Assembly: GCA_011390435.1 (NCBI GenBank)
Contig: JAABSK010000019.1
Span: forward strand, 1-22,362
DNA from: Desulfobacteraceae bacterium
GTDB lineage: Bacteria > Desulfobacterota > Desulfobacteria > Desulfobacterales > Desulfobacteraceae
Direction of reading: 5' to 3'
Length of the DNA: 22,362 nt
A program made the position numbers and the translations under genes. Positions 16,138-22,362 of the stretch are shown one piece after another. The notes beneath the pieces were generated by a model, which saw nothing but the letters and a program-made list of their open reading frames with translations, was not told the origin of the DNA and did not search any database. How positions within the stretch are numbered: position 1 is the stretch's first letter; each line of letters begins with the position of its first letter.

Positions 16138-17670
16138 TTATAAATCACCAAAGCCCTCTGTTTCCGCGACCCTGAGAAAAGCATCCACCGCCTCTGGATC
16201 AAACTGCGTACCGGAATTCCTCCGGATCGTCTCCAGCACCTCTTCTTTTTCCATTTTGTGTCGATATGCCCTGTCTGACGCCATGGCGTCAAATGAATCT
16301 GCAACACATAAAATCCGTGCAAGCCTCGGAATCTGTTCACCTTTCAGGCGATCCGGATATCCTTTGCCATCAAATCGCTCGTGGTGGTGGCGGATAATCT
16401 CCATCTCCCGGTCCCACAGCCCCAGCTTACTGATGATATCTGCGCCGATAACCGGATGTTCTTTGATCTTTTCATATTCTTCGTCTGTCAATCGACCGGG
16501 TTTGAGCAGGATATCATCCCGTATGCCGATCTTGCCAATGTCATGAAGACTCCCGGCAAAGCTGATGATGTCCAGCTCCTCATCCGAACATCCCATCTCT
16601 CTGGCAATCATGTGGGCATAGCGCGCCACCCGGGTGGAATGCTTCCGGGTATACAGATCCCTCACCTCAAGGGCGGTAACAAACGCATACAAAGTTGAAA
16701 ACAGATTATCGTAAATATTTTCATACAGCGCGATATTCTCAATGGCGGATGCGGCTTTCTGAGTGATAAAACTCATATAGTAAATTTCTTTTTCACCGAA
16801 ATGAACCGCTTCATTAAAGGAAAACGCACTGGCCACACCAAATATTTTATCCCGTATTTTGAGGGGAACCACCATCAGTGACTGGACAACGTTGTCCAGA
16901 CGATCATTTTTTTCAGCCCTGGATATCAGGCAGGGATTATAATCGGTACCCAGAACATCCAGAATAAATGCATTGGCAGCGACTGAAAGGTCCCGCTCGA
17001 ACAATGAACGAACCACTGGATCCTGCGTGCCGTTGTCCGAGCTGGCCACCAGCACCAGTGACCGGTCCTGGTCAGAATAGATATGAAAAAAAACCTTATC
17101 CGCCTTTAATTCTTCCACCCCCAGGTCAACCACCTTGTTGAAAATACCAAAACTGGAGTCTGTATTGGAAAAATCCTCCATCACCCGATTGAGGGTATTG
17201 ACCTCATCAATCCGGTCGAGCAGTTCATTGTTCAGTTGTTTCAGGCGCTCCTGCCGTTCAACCTCTTCTTTTAAAATCAGGTTCTCGACAAACAGCTCCC
17301 GCTCCCGCAAAATCCGCTTAAGGGTCAATTCCATCTGCTCAAGGTTCACCGGCTTGATCAGATAGTCCACCACACCGTTTTTCAGGGTCTGAATGGAATT
17401 TTCAAGCGATGGGTAACCGGTCATGACGACAACCGGCAAGGTGCTTTCCATCTGCCGTATTTTTTCTGCCAGTTCCAGACCATCCATATGGGGCATGTTG
17501 ATATCGGTAAACACACATCCGATTTTTACCCGGTTGAGAATCTCAAGACCTTCAATGCCATTGCTTGCTGTATATACTTCATAACCTTTCCGCTGAAAAT
17601 ATCCTTCTGTCACATCCAGGATACCTTCTTCATCATCCACCACTAAAATCTTGATCGGATCATCCATCAT
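16138..17670 (-). CDS. response regulator with GAF and HD-GYP domains (c-di-GMP phosphodiesterase)
   Basis: The 510-aa protein has a complete receiver (Asp12-Asp13, acceptor Asp56 in TDINMP, Thr84, Lys106), a short coiled coil (about 112-155), a GAF-like domain (about 165-310) and an HD-GYP domain (about 320-500). The catalytic landmarks SLHDIGKIGI (HD near 376) and HHHERFDGKGYPD (GYP near 438) are intact, so it should hydrolyse cyclic di-GMP when its receiver is phosphorylated. No cognate histidine kinase is in the window. The gene is first in the minus-strand signalling block, and PilZ follows after 74 bp. Two adjacent ATGs (17670 and 17667) are possible; ribosome-site support is weak for both. 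Confidence 0.93.
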   Translation of the reverse strand: MMDDPIKILVVDDEEGILDVTEGYFQRKGYEVYTASNGIEGLEILNRVKIGCVFTDINMPHMDGLELAEKIRQMESTLPVVVMTGYPSLENSIQTLKNGVVDYLIKPVNLEQMELTLKRILRERELFVENLILKEEVERQERLKQLNNELLDRIDEVNTLNRVMEDFSNTDSSFGIFNKVVDLGVEELKADKVFFHIYSDQDRSLVLVASSDNGTQDPVVRSLFERDLSVAANAFILDVLGTDYNPCLISRAEKNDRLDNVVQSLMVVPLKIRDKIFGVASAFSFNEAVHFGEKEIYYMSFITQKAASAIENIALYENIYDNLFSTLYAFVTALEVRDLYTRKHSTRVARYAHMIAREMGCSDEELDIISFAGSLHDIGKIGIRDDILLKPGRLTDEEYEKIKEHPVIGADIISKLGLWDREMEIIRHHHERFDGKGYPDRLKGEQIPRLARILCVADSFDAMASDRAYRHKMEKEEVLETIRRNSGTQFDPEAVDAFLRVAETEGFGDL

Positions 17671-17729
17671 TGTTCAGAATATCAACCTTTCTATTTTTGA
17701 AGATGCTGCACGCCCTTGATCATCTGATG

Positions 17730-17758
17730 AATGTATCTTAAACCTTGTCTTTTATCAA
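17730..17758 (-). promoter_or_regulatory. candidate sigma-70 promoter for the HD-GYP gene
   Basis: On the minus strand TTGATA (17753-17758) and TACATT (17730-17735) are separated by 17 bp: one mismatch in the -35 box and two in the -10 box. Expected start near 17722, leader about 52 nt. It would supply the signalling operon independently of sigma-54. Confidence 0.4.
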
Positions 17759-17792
17759 CAGATAATCAATGGGAAGGCTGGACAGCACCCAA

Positions 17793-17807
17793 AAGAATAT
17801 AATTCTC
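17793..17807. promoter_or_regulatory. candidate Lrp-type operator
   Basis: AAGAATATAATTCTC contains the perfect inverted repeat AGAAT-ATA-ATTCT and agrees with the E. coli Lrp consensus YAGHAWATTWTDCTR at 12 of 15 positions by my count. It lies 30 bp upstream of the -35 box of the promoter for the Lrp-family gene, a usual place for autoregulation. It also lies upstream of the divergent HD-GYP gene. Confidence 0.4.
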
Positions 17808-17836
17808 TATATGTATAAAAAAACGAAATATTATTC

Positions 17837-17865
17837 TTGACATCTTATCAAACAATGAATAATAT
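17837..17865 (+). promoter_or_regulatory. strong sigma-70-type promoter for the Lrp-lysA-like-cutA operon
   Basis: A consensus -35 box TTGACA (17837-17842) is followed after exactly 17 bp by TAATAT (17860-17865), one base from the consensus TATAAT at two positions. The expected start is near 17872, about 40 nt ahead of the ATG at 17912. An AT-rich tract with the Lrp-like palindrome lies upstream. Confidence 0.8.
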
Positions 17866-17911
17866 GCAAAATATCTTTGGAAGCCAGCCGAAAGAACAAG
17901 GGGTAAGTCAT

Positions 17912-18373
17912 ATGGATAACACTGATCTTCACATTTTAAACATCCTGCAGGAAAAGGCAAGAATTCCCAATGTCGAAGTGGCCCGGAGGATTGGAATGGC
18001 CCCATCTGCTGTTCTTGAGCGCATCAAAAAACTCGAAGCCCAGGACATTATTCAGGGATACGAGGTCCGGCTGAACCCGGAGATGTTCGACTGTGCCATG
18101 ATTGCGTTCATACAGATCAAGGTCGATCCCCCGGACAGACTGGCAGATACCGGCCGGCTGCTTGCCGGCATTGACCAGATACAGGAGGTTCACCATCTGG
18201 CCGGAGAAGACTGCCTGATGGTGAAAATGCGGGTATCCGACAATACGCAGCTTGAGACCATTTTGCGCACCCGGATCACCCCCCTGGACCATATCAAGGA
18301 CACCCGGACCCTGATCGCACTTTCCACTTACAAGGAAAACGCCAAAATACAACTCCCCAACCGAACTGAATAG
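17912..18373 (+). CDS. Lrp/AsnC-family transcriptional regulator
   Basis: The 153-aa protein has an N-terminal winged helix-turn-helix (about residues 4-60: LHILNILQEKARIPNVEVA followed by RRIGMAPSAVLERIKKLE) and a C-terminal RAM ligand-binding domain (about 68-145, with VHHLAGEDCLMVKM). These regulators sense amino acids or related acids. The frame opens earlier, but that stretch contains the promoter. The ATG at 17912 with AGGGG 8 nt upstream gives a family-typical start (MDNTDLHILN). It is 14 bp ahead of a PLP amino-acid decarboxylase, which suggests local control of that gene and sensing of its substrate or product. Confidence 0.92.
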   Translation: MDNTDLHILNILQEKARIPNVEVARRIGMAPSAVLERIKKLEAQDIIQGYEVRLNPEMFDCAMIAFIQIKVDPPDRLADTGRLLAGIDQIQEVHHLAGEDCLMVKMRVSDNTQLETILRTRITPLDHIKDTRTLIALSTYKENAKIQLPNRTE

Positions 18374-18387
18374 GAGAGGTCAACACC

Positions 18388-19650
18388 ATGCCCATGTCAG
18401 ATGATTACCAGAAAAGGCTTTCTGCTGTACTGCCCCGGATTGTCAATACATTTAAAACCCCGTTTCATATCTATGATGAAACCGGTATCCGCCAGACCTG
18501 CCGGCACTTGACCCATGCGTTTGGCGATATTGCCGGCTTTAAAGAATTTTTTGCCGTAAAAGCCCTTCCAAACCCCTCGATCATGAAAATTGTCCATGAG
18601 ATGGGATTTGGATTTGACTGCAGCTCTATTCCCGAACTCTGCCTGTCCAGACAGATCAGCCGTAACCCTGACGATATCATGTTCACATCCAACAATACCA
18701 GCATTGACCAGTTTACAGCCGCACTGGAAAACGGGGGATGCATTCTGAATCTGGATGATATCTCACTGATCGCCAAACTGCCTGCAACACCGGAACTGAT
18801 CTGTTTCAGATACAATCCAGGCCCGGGGCGGGAAGGCAATGCCATCATCGGAAACCCTGTTGAAGCCAAATACGGCGTCAGTCACGACCAGATAACAGAC
18901 GCGTATCAAAAATGCCTGAACCTTGGGATAAACCGTTTCGGCATCCACACCATGCTGGCATCCAATGAACTTGACTACACCTACATGGTTGAAACAGCCC
19001 GCATGCTTCTGGAGATCGCCGAACAGATCAACACCGATCTGGGCATCATTTTTGAATTCATCAATATCGGCGGTGGCCTGGGTATTCCCTACACTCCGGA
19101 AGCATCCCCCTTTGACCTTGATGCCATGGCAGCAGAAATCACCAGCCTGTTTGCAGGATTTCAAAATCAACATGGATGGGTGCCCAGGCTCTACATGGAA
19201 AGCGGGAGGTATATCACCGGCCCACACGGTGTTCTGGTCACCTCGGTGATCAACCATAAAAACATTTATCGCAAATATGTCGGGGTGGATGCATCCATGT
19301 CCGCGCTCATGCGGCCGGGAATGTACGAAGCTTACCACCATATCCACATTCATGGCAAAGAACATGCCGACAACCTGCAGATTGTGGACGTGACCGGCGC
19401 CCTGTGCGAAAACAATGATAAATTTGCTGTCCAGAGATCCTTGCCGCTGACAGCCGAAGGTGATATTCTGGTCATTCATGACACCGGTGCCCATGGCCAT
19501 GCCATGGGATTCAACTACAATGGCCATCTCCGGCCAAAGGAGTTACTGCTCAAAGAAGACGGCAGTGTTGAGCTGATCCGGCGGGAAGAAACCATGGAAG
19601 ATTATTTTTCAACTCTGGATTTTGAACCCAAACGCCTGACACTGTCATAA
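18388..19650 (+). CDS. diaminopimelate decarboxylase-like PLP enzyme (fold III, LysA family)
   Basis: The 420-aa length fits diaminopimelate decarboxylase, which makes lysine from meso-diaminopimelate. The PLP lysine is K58 in FFAVKALPNPS. DCSSIPEL, the phosphate-binding loop GGGLGIPY (228-235), ESGRYITGPHG (271-281) and the second active-site segment GALCENND with Cys340 are all present, as are GAHGHAMGFNYNGHLRP near the end. The ESGRY variant differs from the usual EPGR and substrate preference cannot be read from sequence, so related decarboxylases remain possible. A good ribosome site (AGGAGAGG) supports the ATG. No other lysine-pathway gene is nearby; the partners are an Lrp regulator and cutA. 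Confidence 0.82.
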   Translation: MPMSDDYQKRLSAVLPRIVNTFKTPFHIYDETGIRQTCRHLTHAFGDIAGFKEFFAVKALPNPSIMKIVHEMGFGFDCSSIPELCLSRQISRNPDDIMFTSNNTSIDQFTAALENGGCILNLDDISLIAKLPATPELICFRYNPGPGREGNAIIGNPVEAKYGVSHDQITDAYQKCLNLGINRFGIHTMLASNELDYTYMVETARMLLEIAEQINTDLGIIFEFINIGGGLGIPYTPEASPFDLDAMAAEITSLFAGFQNQHGWVPRLYMESGRYITGPHGVLVTSVINHKNIYRKYVGVDASMSALMRPGMYEAYHHIHIHGKEHADNLQIVDVTGALCENNDKFAVQRSLPLTAEGDILVIHDTGAHGHAMGFNYNGHLRPKELLLKEDGSVELIRREETMEDYFSTLDFEPKRLTLS

Positions 19651-19667
19651 TTCAGGGAGGAATATCC

Positions 19668-19991
19668 ATGGAATATTGCATGATTCTCACCACCTGCCCC
19701 AACACAAAAGAAGCGCAATGTCTGGCTGAAAAACTGGTGGAGGAAAAACTGGCAGCCTGTGTTCAGCTGTCAGACATTCAAAGTTATTATGTCTGGAAAA
19801 ACCAGGCCTGCGCAGAACCGGAAGTCCGCCTGACGATCAAAACCCGGGCACAATTATATCCTTTGGTTGCGGAATTTATCAAAAAACATCACAGCTATGA
19901 AGTGCCGCAGATGATCCAGGTCCCTGTCACCAATGGATCAGCAGAATTTCTCGAATGGATCCGCCAGAATACTTCCAGCGCAATGGAATGA
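19668..19991 (+). CDS. cutA: divalent-cation tolerance protein CutA1
   Basis: CutA1 is a small trimeric ferredoxin-like-fold protein linked to copper tolerance; its biochemical role is still poorly defined. The 107-aa product has the family pattern: the opening strand CMILTTCPN, EKLVEEKLAACVQ, SYYVWKN, RLTIKTR and the signature HSYEVPQMIQVPVTNGS followed by FLEWI. The signature reads VPQ rather than the more common VPE. A GGAGG ribosome site 7 nt upstream of the ATG and a 17-bp gap to the decarboxylase place it in the same operon. Confidence 0.93.
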   Translation: MEYCMILTTCPNTKEAQCLAEKLVEEKLAACVQLSDIQSYYVWKNQACAEPEVRLTIKTRAQLYPLVAEFIKKHHSYEVPQMIQVPVTNGSAEFLEWIRQNTSSAME

Positions 19992-20071
19992 TTTTTACTG
20001 TACTTTAACTTCTTTTTATTTCATAATCAGGTTGTTAATTTATCTTTATCCAGCAGCGCAGGAGAAACAGA

Positions 20072-21943
20072 ATGGATCTTAAGGTGGTCTGCCCTGAAAA
20101 GTTACTCACGGCAAAAGAAAGCGTAAAGAAAATCAAAAACGGTTCGCGGGTGTTTATCGGCACCGGCTGTGGTGAACCGCAGGAACTGATCCGGGCCATG
20201 GTTGAAGATCTGTCCATTCAGGATATCATCATTTACCAGATGCTGTCCCATTCCCTGTCCAGATATGTTGATGATGACGCTTTTTTATCCAGGTTTTCCA
20301 TCAAGTTGTTTTTTATCTCTGCCCTGATGCGCCAATCCGCCTTTGAAGGAAAAATCGATTATATTCCAGTATACTTATCACAGATTCCAGAGATATTCTC
20401 AAACCATGAAATCGGCCTGGATGTGGCCCTGGTGCAGGTCAGCCCACCAGATCGCCACGGGTTTTGCAGCCTGGGGATCTCTGTTGACATTACCCTTTCC
20501 GGCATGAAGAATGCCCATATCGTCATTGCACAGATCAATCCGAAAATGCCCAGAACCTGGGGTGACAGCATTGTGCATCTGGATGATATTGATTACCTGG
20601 TAGAGCATGAAGAACCCATTCTGGAATCCCTGCCACTGGAAAAAAATAAAAAAATCATCGAAAGAATCGGCCACTATGTCAACACACTGGTGGATGACGG
20701 CGCAACACTCCAGATCGGTTTCGGCCATCTGCCTGATGCTGTGCTCCCGTATCTTTCCGACAAAAAAGATCTGGGAATCCACACGCAGGTCATCACCAAC
20801 GGACTGTTGCCCCTGTTTGAAAAAAAAGCCATCACCAATAAAAAGAAAAGCTATCTGCCGGACCGGGCCATTGCCTCCCTGTGTATGGGATCGCAGAAGC
20901 TGTATGATTTTGTTCATAACAACCCTATTTTCCATTTCAAGTCCTCGGAGTTTGTCAATGATCCCAATATCATCGCCAAAAATGACAATTTCATTTCCAT
21001 CAGTTCCGCCCTTGAAGTGGACCTGACCGGTCAGGTCTGCACAGACTCCAAAGGCTATCTTTTTTACAGCGGCATCGGTGACCAGGTGGATTTTATCCGC
21101 GGTTCAGCCATGTCAAAAAACGGTTTTTCAATCATTATCATTCCATCCACTGCCCAGAACGGAGAAGTGTCGCGGATTGTTCCCCACCTGAGCGAAGGCG
21201 CCGGTGTGGCAACGACCAGGGGCGATATTGACATTATCGTCACCGAATACGGCATTGCTGAAATGCGCAGGAAAAGTATTTACCAGCGGGTGATGGAGCT
21301 GGCCAGAATTGCCCATCCCAAATTCCGGAAAGACCTGATTGAAGAGGCGAAAAAACGCCACTATATTTTCGCTGACCAGCTTCCGCCAACCAGTCAGGAT
21401 TTGTTGTTTTTAGACCGGTATGTCTATTCACAGCGGCTGGAAAACGGCAAAACCGTTGATTTCAGACCGCTTTTGCCGTCAGACGAATTTGAATCCCGCC
21501 ATTTTTACTACTCGCTGCAGGATGATTCCATTTACTACCGGTTTTTCAACAAACGGAAGGTCTTTTCCAGAGAGATGCTCCAGCAGCAGTGGGCTGAAGT
21601 TGACTATCGGCGGAATATGACCATCATCGGCTTGATGCAGATCGGCAAGCACAAGCAGATTGTTGCCATCGGATCCTACGCAGAAGCCAGCAAAGATGCT
21701 GCTGAAGTGGCTTTCCTGGTGAAAGAGCATCTCCATGGCATGGGGATTGGCTCTTATCTTCTGGAAATTCTTGAAACCATTGCCAAGGAAAATCAATACA
21801 ATCAGTTCATCGCCACTGTTCTTGCGGAAAACCGGAAGATGATCAATGTCTTCAAGAAACGATACCCCAAAGCCAAATTCCTAAGAAGCGGCAGCGGAGA
21901 AGTTGAAGTGGAGATGCCGTTTCTGAAAAATACCGGAGATTGA
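20072..21943 (+). CDS. acetyl-CoA hydrolase/CoA-transferase fused to a GNAT acetyltransferase domain
   Basis: The 623-aa protein is a two-enzyme fusion. Residues about 1-440 form a class I CoA-transferase/acetyl-CoA hydrolase like 4-hydroxybutyrate or succinyl-CoA:acetate transferases, with the likely catalytic Glu293 in FKSSEFVND and the later GIGDQVDFIRGSAMS, GAGVATTRGDID and VTEYGIAEMR motifs. Residues about 460-615 form a GNAT domain with the acetyl-CoA loop HLHGMGIGSYLL (553-564). The N-terminal part would move CoA between short-chain acids; the GNAT part could acetylate the enzyme or a partner, an inference. A separate ribosome site (AGGAG) is present after an 80-bp gap from cutA, in which I see no convincing promoter. 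It converges with an acyl-CoA synthetase gene 4 bp away. Confidence 0.88.
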   Translation: MDLKVVCPEKLLTAKESVKKIKNGSRVFIGTGCGEPQELIRAMVEDLSIQDIIIYQMLSHSLSRYVDDDAFLSRFSIKLFFISALMRQSAFEGKIDYIPVYLSQIPEIFSNHEIGLDVALVQVSPPDRHGFCSLGISVDITLSGMKNAHIVIAQINPKMPRTWGDSIVHLDDIDYLVEHEEPILESLPLEKNKKIIERIGHYVNTLVDDGATLQIGFGHLPDAVLPYLSDKKDLGIHTQVITNGLLPLFEKKAITNKKKSYLPDRAIASLCMGSQKLYDFVHNNPIFHFKSSEFVNDPNIIAKNDNFISISSALEVDLTGQVCTDSKGYLFYSGIGDQVDFIRGSAMSKNGFSIIIIPSTAQNGEVSRIVPHLSEGAGVATTRGDIDIIVTEYGIAEMRRKSIYQRVMELARIAHPKFRKDLIEEAKKRHYIFADQLPPTSQDLLFLDRYVYSQRLENGKTVDFRPLLPSDEFESRHFYYSLQDDSIYYRFFNKRKVFSREMLQQQWAEVDYRRNMTIIGLMQIGKHKQIVAIGSYAEASKDAAEVAFLVKEHLHGMGIGSYLLEILETIAKENQYNQFIATVLAENRKMINVFKKRYPKAKFLRSGSGEVEVEMPFLKNTGD

Positions 21944-21947
21944 TCGC

Positions 21948-22362
21948 TTAATCGGCTGCTGCCTGCTTTTTTGCGCCCAGTTCAGGAAAATCCCAGTAAA
22001 AATATTCCTTTCCGCCATCATCGTCTGTGTCTGCATAGCGCGTGGTTTCAATCTGCCGCAGTTCTGCCCGCCGAATCTTGCCGCTGATGGTCTTCGGGAC
22101 CTCGGTTACAAATTCGATGATCCTGGGAATTTTAAACTTGGGCAGGATGGTAATGGTATGCCGGAACAGGGCAAGGGCCAGTTCCCGGGAAGGAGCAACG
22201 TTCGGGGTCAGAATCACATAGGCCTTGACCAGCTGATACCGGCTGGGGTCTGGAGAGCCGACAACAGCAACTTCTGCCACGGCTGGATGCTCACTCAAAG
22301 CGCTTTCCACCTCAAAAGGGCCGATCCGGTAATCAGAAGATTTGATCACGTCATCTGCCCGG
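21948..22362 (-). CDS. AMP-forming acyl-CoA synthetase, C-terminal part (5' end outside window)
   Basis: The visible 137 codons are the C-terminal lid domain of an acyl-adenylate-forming CoA ligase. The hinge-like start RADDVIKSSDYRIGPFEVES and EHPAVAEVAVVGSPDP are typical of the acetyl-/medium-chain acyl-CoA synthetase branch. PKTISGKIRR carries the catalytic lysine needed for adenylation. The true start lies past 22362; an internal GTG at 22349 is not the start because the frame continues upstream in family sequence. Substrate cannot be judged without the N-terminal binding pocket. Beside a CoA-transferase it suggests carboxylic-acid activation. Confidence 0.92.
   Translation of the reverse strand, partial: RADDVIKSSDYRIGPFEVESALSEHPAVAEVAVVGSPDPSRYQLVKAYVILTPNVAPSRELALALFRHTITILPKFKIPRIIEFVTEVPKTISGKIRRAELRQIETTRYADTDDDGGKEYFYWDFPELGAKKQAAAD

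Noticed and set aside
17837..17911. Upstream TTG start that would add 25 residues to the Lrp-family protein
   Set aside because: The TTG is the first part of the consensus -35 box and the extension overlaps the promoter; the ATG at 17912 has a ribosome site and matches the family start.
18763..19527. Long open frame (254 codons) on the minus strand opposite the LysA-like gene
   Set aside because: No family resemblance and no ribosome site; entirely antisense to a clearly coding gene.
1..22362. Search for tRNA, rRNA, CRISPR arrays, insertion sequences, toxin-antitoxin or defence genes
   Set aside because: No such pattern was seen by eye; every stretch longer than 300 bases is covered by a supported gene.

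Overview
The window reads as chromosomal DNA of a flagellated, Gram-negative, Deltaproteobacteria-like organism. A sulfate reducer of the Desulfobacterales (Desulfobacterota) is my best guess. The guess rests on three things: the gene order flgB-flgC-fliE-fliF-fliG-fliH-fliI-fliJ-motE-fliK-flgD, control by sigma-54 promoters and sigma-54 activators, and a downstream acyl-CoA block with a CoA-transferase/GNAT fusion and an AMP-forming acyl-CoA synthetase. No rRNA, tRNA, CRISPR array, insertion sequence or phage gene was seen.

Right to left on the minus strand, positions 17670 to 1 form one continuous motility locus. It opens with a signalling block: a REC-GAF-HD-GYP c-di-GMP phosphodiesterase, a PilZ c-di-GMP receptor, a CheX-like CheY-P phosphatase, CheY, and a sigma-54 activator without a receiver domain whose start overlaps the cheY stop. 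Next comes a two-gene unit behind a strong sigma-54 promoter (13579-13594): a large exported TPR protein and an NtrC-type flagellar regulator whose receiver domain lacks several conserved residues. A second sigma-54 promoter (9531-9546), overlapped by a perfect palindrome, drives the rod/MS-ring/switch/export operon flgBC-fliEFGHIJ-motE, whose genes mostly abut or overlap. A third, near-consensus sigma-54 promoter (1957-1972) drives fliK and flgD, the hook-length and hook-cap genes. This fits a tiered flagellar cascade in which the activators switch on successive sigma-54 promoters while c-di-GMP and CheY/CheX feed in behaviour.

From 17837 the strand switches. A near-perfect sigma-70 promoter (TTGACA, 17 bp, TAATAT) with a Lrp-like palindrome upstream leads into an Lrp/AsnC regulator, a diaminopimelate-decarboxylase-type PLP enzyme and cutA, tightly packed as one operon. 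An 80-bp gap precedes an acetyl-CoA hydrolase/CoA-transferase fused to a GNAT domain. The window closes with the C-terminal part of a convergent acyl-CoA synthetase, whose stop lies 4 bp from the CoA-transferase stop.

The most interesting points are these: four exact 12-residue repeats in the cytoplasmic tail of FliF that echo the MgtE_N/FliG-type helical repeats seen in MotE and FliG of the same operon; the split arrangement of CheY with a receiver-less sigma-54 activator; the degenerate receiver of the second activator; the uncharacterised TPR envelope protein under sigma-54 control; and the palindrome over the flgB promoter. Several gene starts were moved from the longest possible reading frame to internal ATGs with better Shine-Dalgarno sequences.
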